Shown: positions 35,549 through 47,791 of the stretch, in pieces
How positions within the stretch are numbered: position 1 is the stretch's first letter
How the letters are laid out: the number at the start of each line of letters is the position of its first letter
DNA from: Clonostachys chloroleuca
Lineage: Eukaryota > Ascomycota > Sordariomycetes > Hypocreales > Bionectriaceae
NCBI GenBank assembly: GCA_037952775.1
Contig: JBANAY010000004.1
Span: forward strand, 434,001 to 498,000
Direction of reading: 5' to 3'
Length of the DNA: 64,000 bases
Translations under genes and position numbers: made by a program
The notes under the pieces: model-generated
The model's input: the letters and a program-made list of their open reading frames with translations, nothing else
Told to the model about the DNA's origin: nothing
Databases searched by the model: none

Positions 35549-38500
35549 TCCCAGCCACCCGCAAATATCCATATTTTTCAGCACAACTCCTACAGAGCAA
35601 TTATAGAACAATTGGCGAAAGAGGAAAGAGATATAGATGAATTAGACAAGCTCAGGCAGCAGGAAGAAGAAGATAAAAGCGGGTGCGGGGAGGAACCCGA
35701 GTTTGGGAGGGGCGTGTGTCGATAACCATCAGGGTCTACTACTGTAACTACACGATACCACGGGTAGGTCGTATGCCAGGACCACCACAAACCCCATTGC
35801 AGGGCGCCGCCCTTTCCCCTTTTTTGTCGCCTTCTTCTTCTTTCGTCTCGGCCTACTTCGGTAGCGCTGATCCAATTCAGCGGCAGACTGGTAGGGGAGA
35901 TAATGTATGTGCAGTCGGGCTTTCCCTGGCTTGCTTCGGTTCCGCTCAGGTCAGGCAGCCCTGTTCAGATTATGTACCTAATAGCTTTTGATACATACTT
36001 GCTTTTTCAATACCAGAGAGAGGACGAGCGGTCCACAGCTTGTCACTGCCATGTCCATGTCGCCACACCAACAGCAGGCCAACTTGATCAGGGCCCCATT
36101 GTTCCTCACGTGTCCGTATCGTGCTACCGATATAAAGCGTGCCGTCCTCGGAGCCGCCCGTGCCGTCTCATCCTCGAGGACGGTGCATCCAGCTACTGCG
36201 TCATGCGCGGTGTGGGGAAAATCGCCGAGCGAGAACCGCCCTCAACGTCCTCGCGGCGAGAGGAAGGATGGTAGGCGACCGAGTCAGAAGGAAAGAAAGG
36301 GGAGAGAATGTGTGAATACGACAGCGCGGTGTCGAGGCCCAGGCTCCGGGCCGGTGGTGCTTTGGAGAAGTCGGCGAAGGGACATGAAGCTGTGTAGGGG
36401 CAAGCGGGCATATTCCTACTTAAGACCAACAGCCAGTCGTTAAGTCGTGGCAAAATGCTAGCATCCTTGAGCTTTACCGGTCTATGTGTATGTATGTGCA
36501 TTCCAGGGCTCCAAACTGACTTGTCGTTTTCTCGGAAGCTGTCATGTATGTACAGGGCTACAATGACGAAACACCACATGCCACAAATCATCTCGAGTTC
36601 CGCACCTGCAACCAGTCTGGACGCTCCTCTACCGGAAAAGGGACACTCGTTTGGTGGTGGTGGTAGTTTAAACTCGCGCGCGTACTGGCTTTCCGTGGCC
36701 CTCCCCTCCTTAGATCCCCATCTCCTTATCCCCTTTAAAAAAAAATAAGTATTAAAATAACTATATTTGCGTTCCAGGTAGCGGGAGCCACATTACAAGT
36801 ATCTGAAACCCGCACGCAAGCTGACGCAAGCCCCGGCCAGTTGGGATGAGGGCAAAAGACCTCGTCTCATATGTAGGGACGATAAAGGCTCTCAGGACCC
36901 CTCTGCAAGTATAAACGCAGCTGGTCGGCCCTAGAACGATAAAGTGGGCGGTTCAGGGTGGGCTTTGCAACCCAAAGCCATAATCGGTCTAAGACCTAAC
37001 GAAAGAACTCGTGCATAAGGGAGTTGTTCCCGTAGGGGCTACAGGGTTGCCAACATGATAATTGGCCATCTAGGCTGGCGATAGTCGAGAAGATGCATGG
37101 AGAATAGATGGGGAATGGATCAGAGCTGAATAGACATCGGGTTCGGAGAATAGCAACTCTAGTCTGCGGCTCCTCAGCTGGCATGCAAGGATACGAGTTA
37201 AGTTACCAGACCTGACATATTCGGTCACCTGTAGGTATGGTAGTGAAGAGCTTAGCAGAGCGAAAACCAAGCTGTTGAGGCGCTCTTGAACACTCCTAAG
37301 CTGAAGAACAGCACGATCCAATGCCACGCTGTATTCGGTGAGTTCCAATGCTGCGGTATCCGAGGAGGGTATTGGGTAGGTGGTATATCTATTTCCGCAA
37401 GTTGATGCTGCCCCGCCCCCCACACTTACACGAATGAGCAGGTGGATGCGACCGTGTCTCGACATGCATCGTTGCACTGTCTGATGAAGGACTCTAAGCA
37501 GAATGGATTGTCGTCTACGTTACAAGATGCGGCCGCGTCTACACCTTCCGTGCTACATGTGCCTAGGATCAGCACCCTGAATACGTGCAGATATCATGCA
37601 CATTGCTGGGTTAGGTGGGCATGGGGGAGGGTATGCATGCAAGACGGCTGAATAATGTTCTCATCGCCGCCAGCTACCAACCTTGCGTACATTTTCACAC
37701 ATGGCTCGAGGGGGCACCATCCAGACAAAGCGGGTAAAATAGGAGAGATCTCGTCACAACCCTAGCGAGGCCCCTCCTCCGTCTGATCTTGGCTGGATGT
37801 GATGGGATTAAGAGTGCTGCAGGCACGCTTTCGTCACCACTACCAACATGCAGCTGCCCCATCGTCGGGTCGATGCCAAGGTACAGCTGGGTGTTGTTGG
37901 TTGTCGATGGTGAGGAAGGGAGTCTGGCAGCTGGTGTCTCTGAGCTACGTACCCATAAGTAGCTACGGGTAGATCACCCGAACCTTGGGTTGGTAGTCTC
38001 AGTATGCCTGCTGGGCAATAACTTCTAGTAAGTAGTAGGCAGCCGATATAAGGGAGACATGGTGCCGTTGGATGCAAGGTGTTGCATGCATAGATGATGC
38101 CCTCCAGGAGAGCTTCCATCAGTTGGGGCCAGGCCTTCGCCGTCACCGGGAGCCATTGTTTGAGCAGGCAGGTCACCGTCGTCTGTGCCCGCCCGCCCGC
38201 TCACCCATGCCAGCTACTCCTGCAGTTCTAGGCATTTTCGTGAGCGATCCGAGCCTAGGCACAAGCTTGTCTCACACGCATCAAGGTCGCAGTCCCGCCA
38301 CGAGCGCTATCGCCGTACCCCAAGTGCCGCCGGCAGGCCAGGGAGGTGGCAAGCCTCTGCCAAATCCTGATGAACAGGCTTCAGGGTACGGGATGCGAAC
38401 TTGGGTCTTCCTTGTCGCGCGGCTTCTGCGATGATCCCGACACGTCCATGGCGGCGGCCACGCAAGCAATTGACTGACGAACCATCCCACCATGATTCCA

Positions 38501-39043
38501 TTGCGTTTCTAGGGCTGATGGCTGAGAAAATTGCCTGTGCTTCACATCCTGGGTGTCCCACAGGGATTCGGGCATGTCAAGACAACACACCCCACCCCTA
38601 AACCTCTGACCCACCGGCCTTGAATCCCAAGGCACATTTGGGACACCAGACTGTTTTTAGCGAACGTCGTTTTGGAGAATTCGGCCTGTCCATGACGGTC
38701 CAGGGAGCGCGCAGGGTATTTCCGCGCCGATTGCCATTTTGGCGTGTGCCAAATGGAGAGACGTAGCTCCCGCGTTGCTTTTTTTGCCCTCCACAAAGAT
38801 ACTCCAATGGAAGGATCAAGGTTTAATGACCTTGTTTTGCTTTCGACTTCTTATAAGAATCATGGCACCTCCAATGGACTCGAGCATCATGCTCACCACT
38901 CTTCCCACATCTTCCTCCTCGGCCTGCCGGTTCCCATATTGCAGCAGTCTTGAGCAAGTTCCTTCCTGTTGCCAACTCTCTTTGAGGACAGCCAGCCACG
39001 ACCGGCCTAATCTCCTACCTTTGACCACATTTACACCGGCACA
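35549..39043. other. Gene-poor stretch (3.5 kb)
   Basis: No recognisable protein in any frame. Frames up to 151 codons are low-complexity and overlap antisense frames. It includes GGTGGT repeats near 36650 and an A-rich run near 36740. Confidence 0.5.
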
Positions 39044-39466
39044 ATGAGCGGCAGTGGCGGTTTCTACAAGTACCGGTGCAAATACTTCTATTCCCATAAC
39101 TGCACCAATTGGGTTTGGGTAAATAATGCGCCATGTGCCTCGTGTCTCGTGAGTCCGCATTTGCCAGCTCAGACAAGGAAGCAGGTACTAACTCTCCAAC
39201 AGGCCGAAGGAAGGGATGAGGAGCACAAGCAGTCATCATCATGGCCACTCTCCAGAGATATTGTGGCACCCCGTGTCCGTGATGGAATCTTACAGTATAT
39301 GCTGATGGAGCTGGTGGCCCCGACAGAACCAGGTCACAACTGGACCTTGCAGGACAAGGCTCAACCAGCACCTCCGGCGGTGCCCGTAACCACTTCTGTG
39401 TCAGAGCCTGTTGGGGGGGCGGTAGGCAGGTTCGAAATCTCAAAGACGGCTATAGACTCTTTTTGA
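39044..39466 (+). CDS. Small conserved fungal Cys/aromatic protein, two exons
   Basis: Exons 39044-39148 and 39203-39466 encode 122 residues. The N-terminus MSGSGGFYKYRCKYFYSHNC is followed by TNWVWVNNAPCASCL, giving Cys at 12, 20, 31 and 34 in an aromatic context, which looks like a small zinc- or disulfide-type module found at the start of short fungal proteins. I know it only as a conserved hypothetical. The intron 39149-39202 has GTGAGT, an ACTAAC branch and CAACAG, and joins CASCL to AEGRDEEHKQ. The second half is soluble, Pro/Ala-rich, without a membrane helix or signal peptide. The intron is 54 bases with no stop, so an unspliced message would give a 140-residue form. The gene stands alone, with 3.5 kb of gene-poor DNA before it and 5.5 kb after. 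The conserved start and the clean intron argue for a real gene. Confidence 0.72.
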   Translation: MSGSGGFYKYRCKYFYSHNCTNWVWVNNAPCASCLVSPHLPAQTRKQVLTLQQAEGRDEEHKQSSSWPLSRDIVAPRVRDGILQYMLMELVAPTEPGHNWTLQDKAQPAPPAVPVTTSVSEPVGGAVGRFEISKTAIDSF

Positions 39467-42400
39467 GAGGGGAGAAGGGCTGTCGAGATGGGCCATTTCA
39501 TCATGTTTCTCATTCTGACCCAATCACCACCCACCCCAAGGGACACAAGCAAGGGCCCTGGCGGTTCGGCTCCCCATGTTAGTTATACCTCGCAAGAATC
39601 TAGGCGTTAGAAAAGGAAAAGTTAAAGGGCTGTGCTTTCGAAATTGCCTTAAATGTTAGCAATGCTCAAAATCAATTGGTACATACGCTGCTACTCTCTC
39701 CGTTCCTCCTCATGCTTCTCATCCCTAAATGCCTTTCTTGTTGACTCCTTTCTTCGTTGGGGCCCACGAGCTAGTCGCTCTCCGAAACCCGAGGAAGGCT
39801 AAACAGCCGCTGCCAGCAAGGATGTGTAATAACGGCACGAATAGAAAGGGTAGCGCACAAAACGATATCGTGTGTGAGAGGACTGGCAGCGGATCGTTCC
39901 GCGGCACGGGAGAACATTCGCCAGAAGGTTTGAGAGGATGGCTGATTGTGTGGCCCCGGGTTCCAAGTTGCCCATCCGCGTTGGAAATTCCGGGGTCCCT
40001 GCAAGGTCCACTTGCACGAAACTCAGCAAATAGGCAGCATCATACCCTTGCCTGTCCAGAAATGGCGTGGAGTGGATCATCATCCTGCCCGAATCACCCA
40101 CTGCGTGCCTGACACCCCTCTGTGGAGTTGCTCTAGACTACCGGCACCCGAACGTTGAGGATCACTCCACGCCGAACGTTTTGCTATTATGGAGTCGTCC
40201 AAGAGAAAGCAGACAAGCGACTGGCGGCGAATCAAGCCCGTTTGCGCGCGCTTTGGAGCCAAGGCTAGCCCACAAAGTCAATAGAGTCACTCGTAACAGC
40301 CAATCATACCCCAATCGCCGTACTACATGGTGGGGAGCCAAAGTAGCTAAAGGCCCGGAGCACTGGTTGCTCTCGCTAGAGGTGAGATGTCACCACTCAC
40401 TGCAGTGGAAATTGTTTCCATGCTAAGACGAAACACAACTGCCTGTCCGACGGCGATATACTGGAAGGTAGGTAGGGGGAAATGTATGAAAACAGAGCGA
40501 ATGGAATGTAGGTACCCTTGAACCCCTGCCTGAAGCCACGTTTTGTGGTAGCATGTCATCTAATTCTGACCTCATCAGGAACCGGACCAGACCTTGGGTT
40601 ACTCGGCTTGGTACCATCATGTCGCAGAACTTTTGACGGGCCTGGCGCAATCGGCAAACGGGCAAGATTGACATTGATGGCGTACGGGCAACCCTTGGGC
40701 CATGGCCTGGAGGGATAAATTTTCGGGGCTACGCAAAGCCCATTATTTTTTGCATGCATCCATCAACGATGGTCCAAGCAGATGGACCAACCATCCATGC
40801 CTGTTAGCAAATGTCCGCCCGGATGTAATATGCAGGTGCGTGCATGCTTGCCAGCTCGCTCCTCCCCAGCATGGATAATTCCGATTAGGTTGGCAGGCGC
40901 TCGTTTCTCGCTCTGGACAGACGAGGGCCAGCATAAGGTAGGAGGTACCCAGGAGCTTTGTCTCGGCTTGGCTAGGCCGGTGACACTCTGCCTCGCCGAA
41001 GCTGCAATGCCCAACGCCTCTTTTCGTCGCGTATCGCCAGCGCAATGATCCGGCTGTGGCATGTCACTCCCTCATCTTTCCCCAGGCCAAGCCTTGCCCA
41101 TATTGCGACGCGCCAACAGGTCGGGACAGCCACACAACCTCCCTCCCTACCTCTAGCCAGGCACTACCTGCTAACTTAGGTAGCTGTTACAGAACTGTGG
41201 CAGTATCGCCGGCCGATTACGTGGTGCGGATGGTGTAAGTCAATGCTGCCGCCATGACGCCCTCAGGCCCCTACGTCTCCTTTGACTCAATCCCCTGTCA
41301 ACCGGCGCTTCTGCTTGGCTTCCACAGCTCCCTTGGGCCGGCTGCGGGCACAGGCACCTCTGCGAAGTGCTGGCATCGCTGCGACCTTGCTAACGGCATG
41401 ATCCCGACAGCTGAGCCCCACCTCCCCACCCAACGGTCTATCCAGGCAAGTGTTGTATACACACTCAGTCCGGCGGCCTCGGGCTGCTCGTCTGGAAAAT
41501 GCGCACATCCATATATATCTTCATGCATACAGTCTGAACTTATGCACAAAGCCTCACGGCCAATTGCCTTGCTAGTGTTGTACGAGAGCCGGCAGCTGCA
41601 CTTCGCATTCGACAACGGTAGGGCTTTGCATAAGCACCACCCACGCCAATGAGGTATGTCGAGAGAGCATTGTACATAATCTTCAGCCAATGTACATCAA
41701 TTTGACGCACTGCCCACGCACATGTCCTGCCTCGCGTTGTCCGACTTTGTGCAGGGAAATCGACGACAACCGCAGTCTTTCCGAGGATCATGCTGGCGAG
41801 ATTGTACATGTCACCATGCACTGAGGCCTCGCATAGCGGAGCTATGGCACCAACATCTCGGCCATACATCAATAAAACACCGAGAAAACATACGAAGACA
41901 ACATCCTATTAAACGACATTGCGCCATGGATGGATAGCCTTGGCAAGGAACCTGTCAGAGGCCAACATGCCTTAGTTCCCGTATCTCTGCGCACCATACC
42001 ATAAGGATCTGTCCAAAAAGATGCCCCCATTCGCAACAACACTTGGCGCCCGGTGCAAGTGACACCAACACAATCTTTCCATGCAATTTCTTCCACGATC
42101 GGATTATTCGATGTGTACCTGAACTACTATTCTGTCTCTCGGACAAGGCAAGCTAGGTCTGGTTGACTTCTAGAAGGATTCGCCCAAACCCGCAGTCCCG
42201 GTACCGGGCAGCAAGATGCGCAGCCCAAGGCCACACAATCCTTGCCGCAGCCTGGGAAGCAACCCACGTTTTCAACTAGGATATCCCTCCCCCGACAATG
42301 CCCGGAACACTTCCCATACTAGTCTACTTTCCCACCATACGACAGGCGATCCGACCGATTCTCAAACTACCTAACGTAGCATATTTCCACGATGAACCAT

Positions 42401-44995
42401 GAGGGGGGAAACACCCCGGGGTAGGAATATCGAGATATCGAGTTAGGTAGGTCCTCCCATCCCTGTAGTGACAGGAAACCAAGACTAATTATACAACTCT
42501 CGAAATAGGGTCATGATAGGCGGCACGCCAATATATCGACAGGGTTGAGATAATTCTCTGCCGCCTACTCCTATTATTTGGGAAGGTACAAAACTCACAT
42601 ATCATACGGTATTGGCTATACGTTCGAGAACAATTCTGAGGCAAAAGCTGAGTCCTGCATTACCCACCTCTCACCTTGCTGGTTATATGACGGGTACCCC
42701 TTAGGCCAAACCCAAGATTCAAGCCCGGCCATAACCCGAGGAGATAATGATGGGGTCAGGCTTGTGAAAATCTTCCGGTACTGGATACGCAAGCGTTCAG
42801 CTTTGCCACCTGGAGAATGTATAGCCATCTTCGCTATCATGTGGCACTGATACTGGGGGAGTTGGGTGATGACCCACCGTACAAGAATACCAATCACGTT
42901 CCCATCCAGTATTCTCGTTGGTTTCGAGGTCTTCGAGATAGTGTGTAGTAGCAGACCCCGGTACCCCCAGCCGATCTTGACACGTCGTTCCACCAAGCCG
43001 GGAACGGACACCAAAAGCGGCCCTGGATACTTTATGACACCTGCTCTCAAATTAGCATTCAAAATCAAATATTTAGGGAAAAGTGATGACTTATCCCCTG
43101 TCCGTCTGGGGGGCCGCCCTCCTACCATTTCTGGCACGAGGGCAACCGAGACTACCTGTTCCATTGCGGCCTGTCCCATATATTCCAATATCGCGCCGTT
43201 TCATAGTCAGGTAGGGGATCTACAGACTGGTCTCGCAGCGAATCAACCACATGGCGGACAAGTACGAAACTTTGACTCTATCTTGCGATAGGTCCCGGCC
43301 TTGCTTGAGATATCGACTGTGTCCCAGAGCTGCAAATCTGCATGAAATTACGAAACGGATTCCGCAAATGCAAAGCAGCATAATCGCACATAGTGAGCCT
43401 TTCCAGAAAGAAATCACCTCACATATCTCCGATATCATCAGCCTCTTTTTGTTTGTATAGCGTTGCCAACGAGGACTTGTTTTTGATTCCTCTCCAATCG
43501 ATTTAGGAGGGCGGTTACGCTCGGTCAAAATACATCCACAAAAACCGTGCTATCATCTGCAGGAGAAGCTCCTTTCGGAACACCTTCAGGAATGTTGCTT
43601 GAAGCCAGTATAGACCTCAAGCTTGGGACTGGCGAACCTCTTCCCGGGGGACGAAACCCACGGGTTCGGATTAATGCGTTTGATCAGGCTAGGCGAATAA
43701 TCGCCACGTGCTGGCTGCTGCTGCTGCACGGTCAAGGGCGCCTGTGGCATGTTGGAGATACCCACAGAGGACAAAGGTCATCCATAATGCCAGAAAAAGG
43801 AGTACCGAGGACTTCACAGGTAGATTTTTTTTTGTCAGCCACAACATTTCTGTGTGATTTCTAGAGACTCTCACAACACCAAGAACCATGGTGCGACCGG
43901 CAAGACAACATCCCAGAAGCGTTGTGGAAATGTCGTGGCTGGCTGTGTGTTGCCTTTCCTGTGTCCAAAATCCTCATTCCGGCATGATCGATATGTGATC
44001 AGGTTTGACCCTTGTCATGGGCAGTTTTCTCAAGAAGAGGCCAACGGCGTTCCTTGATAGCCTATTTGTGATCATTGTGCTGGTCCCAGGGGGGAGCTGA
44101 CGAGCGTCCTCAGGCCAGAGGCTCTTACCAAATGACTCATGGCATCCTCCCTCTCGCGCACCATAAAGATGACTGGGCTGTTCTCCCCCATCGGTCCGCC
44201 ATGACCAGCATCAGGTTCAGTTATCCAACTTTTCAGCGGGTATAACTTCCACTGATGTCCAGTCTGACTTAAAAGATGGCTTCGAACGACAGAACGCAAC
44301 ACTTTGAACCAGAAGTATACTTAGGGTTAAGTTCCGAAACTCATTCCACCTCTTCGGGTTGGGCCATCTGAAACCGACAGCCTGAGTTTCACGATAGATC
44401 CCATTGCGGCTGACAGCGAGGTCCTGTTACAGGCTCGAGAGCGGCATATCGCGAACATCCAACCTTCGAGGGGGCCCGATATGGGCATTCCTTGCGGAAA
44501 ATGAGAGGCGGAGAACTGTAGAGGAGGCGACACGCGCAGGGAATGTCATTGACAAAAGAGTGATTTCAATTTCCAGAGACTGAGGTGATTCCAAGCTGGT
44601 TTTGCAGTAAAATATGCACATAAAACGATTGATGCGTGTAATTATAAAGAAAGACTTCGCATTGCGGGAGCTGTTGAAGATGGAGAGGAAGGAGCTCTCG
44701 TTTAGACGCGTTGGGTGGGGATTATGTCGACACGCGCCAGCACGTGATTCAATGGCCGTCGAGGTACGTACCGATCCACTGCTACTGACGTTGTAAGTGG
44801 GCGCTAGAACATCGACACCCAAGTCCAGTCCGCATCCATGATTTATTAGTAATTATTCCCAACTGCCTCGCAAGAGTTCCTGGCCGGTTTTCAAATACAG
44901 GCTTTTAGCGAGAGAGAGTTCTTATATTATGAGGTCGTGCTGTGATTTCTCAATCAGTCGTAACCTCTAAATCTAATAAACTGCAACCACCCGTC
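39467..44995. other. Gene-poor stretch (5.5 kb)
   Basis: No recognisable coding gene. The longest frame, 43188-42616 (minus, 190 codons), has no motif and is overlapped by a plus-strand frame. I also looked for tRNA A- and B-box words and found none that fold. Confidence 0.5.
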
Positions 44996-47791
44996 ATGGC
45001 CGAAGCTGCTGCATCCCAGCAATCAAGGTCTAAGCTCCTCGAGAACATTGTAGAAGCAGGCAAGAGGGCTTTTAACCCATCGAATGATAATCCTACTCGG
45101 GAGAATGGGCGGATAGAATACGATGCTATCGTAAACAGGTAAGTCGCTGCGATTTCGCTATCTTGAAGGTGACCTAACTCCCACAGGACAGAAACATGGG
45201 CTCTTCTACCCGCTCTCAACGCTTTGATCAAGCCCAATGTGCTCCCCGAGTGGCTTCGCGGCCCTTTCGTGGATACTCTCACCCTCCTCCCTCTGAGGGA
45301 GGATGGTGTTCGCGCAACCATGGAATTCGTGTTTTCCGTCCATCCCAGTAATACCGGCCGAGCACCGGCTACAAACCAACCCCAGAAGGAGGGTGCAAGC
45401 ATAACCCATGAGGCTCTAGCCATAGCCACGAAGCTTCTCTCTTCTGTCCCCGCTTCCATGATACCAGAGTCTTGGTTCGGAGGAATATCTGCTCAATTAT
45501 TCCACCTAATGGATGGAAAAGATGGCCCAGACCTTAGCAAAGCTGCTGCTCAAATTGTTGGGTTCGGGATTTTGGGGAAGAAGATATACGGGGCTCCAGG
45601 TTAGGGAACATCTTCATGGGTGAAATCTTAGTACACTAGCTAACCTACATCGACAGGCTCTCCAGGCTGGCAGGTATTTGTCCAGCCCCTGATAGAAAGC
45701 ATAAACCCATCCACAAGACTTGGCTCGACAACGAGAATAGTCAAAGATGAAGATGACGACGAGATCGTCGACCTCACCAAGGGCCAGGTTTTAGTAAAAA
45801 GTGAGGCAGTAGGGCGATCAGTCCGGCTTCTTAGCGTTCTGGTCTTCTCAAATCCGTCCCCTGGCCTTTGCAGCAGAGTGCTGAAGCCGGTGCTTCCCCA
45901 GCTGTGGGCTTTGGCCTCATTGCCCACGGATGACGGGGCATCTAATGGTATTTCGAAAGCGGCCCGAAACTTACTACAGGCATACCTTAAATTATCGGGC
46001 AACATCGAGACCGCCTCGATACTCATAAGGAATCTACTTTGCAGAGGTTCTCTCCCTGCATCTGAACAGCCATGGCAATACCGCAAGACTAATCAAGGAT
46101 TCGAAATCGTCTCCCAAAGTTTTGCGGTAGACATGTCAACAAGCGAGATCCAATGGACTGACCTACAGTCCCGGGCAGAAATCCTTGCCGACCTCCTCGT
46201 GGACAGCTGCTCTCCCGAAAACGTCTCGTCTATATTCATCGAGCTCTTCCAGCGATGGATTAAGACGGCAGGGACACCGGATACCATCATCTCTTCACCA
46301 GACAATCAAGATGACGGGCCGCAGGCGGCAATGGAGACCCTGTTCGATGTTACCGTGTTGCAAAAACTACTTGAAAAGAACCCGGAGAAGCTTATCAACC
46401 AGTTTGACCGGCTGCTTGAGCTGATTTGCCAAGTGTTGAGGGTTGATGATACGTCCCAGCTTGCGGATGATCTTGTAGGCGTTACTTTGAGTTTACTCAA
46501 TCTCGTCATTACAGCGCCGACCTTTAGTAAATCAGACATCAATCAAACAGAGCTCAATGTGATCGAGCGGTCTCTGGAACGGCTGAGTGGTGAATCTCGC
46601 CCTCAGATATCGCAGACGGCGTCAAATCTCTCTCTGCTTCTGAGATACAAGGATGAGCTCAATCAACAGGAGGAAGCGATATCTCACCCCTCGAAACGCC
46701 AAGTGGAAGACCGGAGGACATACGACCTGGCCATGAATTACATCACTGGAGTTGACAGCCCTCCGCCAGTCATATCAGAAGGGTTGAATCTCTTGTCGGG
46801 GCTCATCCAGGGCGAAAGCTCGGTTTTGGATATCACCGCCTTGAATGTTCTGTTGTCGAATCTGCTCGAAAATGGCGAGGACTACGTCAATCTACGGGTG
46901 GTAAAGCTCTTCACGCAGATGGCCAACAAGCATCCGCGGTCAACCGTCAAAGAACTACTTGATCACTTCCTAGACCCCCAAGAGAAGCTCAGCACGGATG
47001 TCAGACTACGGTTTGGTGAGGCCCTAGTACAAGTCATTGAACGGCTGGGTGAGACGTTTGCCGGCGAGGTAGCCCTGCAGGCGACCGAGACGTTACTCTC
47101 CATCGCCGGTCGTCGCGGATACCGCCCCAAGGCAATGCGGAAGCAGACACGGGAGGAGAGGAAGCAGAGGATCAAAAAAGAGGAGGACGCGATGGACGAG
47201 CAGGATGACGAAGACGAACGCACAGCGGATGAGAAGGCAAGGGACGACGTCCTCGCGCAGATTCTACAGGGCTGGGAGAGCAAGAGGGGTTCAGAGGACA
47301 TCAGGATGCGTGCCTCCGCGCTGTCGATTCTGGGAACAGCGCTGGAAACCAACATCAGAGGGGTCAGGTCGTTCCTCGTATCAACAACAGTCGACCTGTG
47401 CGTCAGCGTGCTTGCCCTGGAACCGGAAATGGAGAAGGCCATTCTTCGAAGGGCCGCCATCATGGTTGTCCTGGGGTTCATACGAGCATTGGAGGCTGCC
47501 CGAGAATCCGGCGTTTCCCTCGGGTTTGGGCTTCAGGAGGAGAGTCGGTCTGACATCTCGCGGACTCTGCAGTACGTCGCAGGTACTGATAACGATGGGC
47601 TGGTGCAACAGCACGCACGGGATGTGATTGAGAGTCTGGAGAACTGGCACATGGCAAGCCTGGTACCTTCCCAGGTTGACTATGAAACATCGAGGGTTGG
47701 GCGGCTGGAAGGTCTCAGAGTGAACGCCGATACGGCTGGGCTAGGCGCACCATCAGGCAGGCCACGGCCACGTATCGAGGAGATTGAATAA
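44996..47791 (+). CDS. rtp1: Rtp1/TANGO6-type RNA polymerase II assembly and nuclear import factor
   Basis: HEAT-like helical protein. Yeast Rtp1 binds RNA polymerase II subunits, the R2TP complex and nucleoporins to promote assembly and import of the polymerase; the animal homologue is TANGO6. Exons are 44996-45138, 45187-45599 and 45657-47791, encoding 896 residues. Junctions restore NRTETWALLPAL and GAPGSPGW; the second donor is a weak GTTAGG. The C-terminal third carries the conserved Rtp1 region: VISEGLNLLSGLIQGESSVL near 595, LENGEDYVNLRVVKLF near 630, then KHPRSTVKELLDHFLDP, an acidic/basic insert (EEDAMDEQDDEDERTADEK) and IRMRASALSILGTALE. The start is the first ATG after an open leader, giving MAEAAASQQSRSKLLENIVE. 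Large gene-poor stretches flank it on both sides. Confidence 0.9.

Noticed and set aside
38380..38445. tRNA-like B-box word on the minus strand
   Set aside because: AGTTCGCATCC resembles a T loop but the T stem and acceptor stem do not pair.
39428..39440. GGTTCGAAATC resembling a tRNA T loop
   Set aside because: It lies inside the coding exon of the small Cys protein and has no flanking stem.
42616..43188. 190-codon minus-strand open frame
   Set aside because: Possible but no motif, no intron signals at its ends and an overlapping plus-strand frame of 141 codons.
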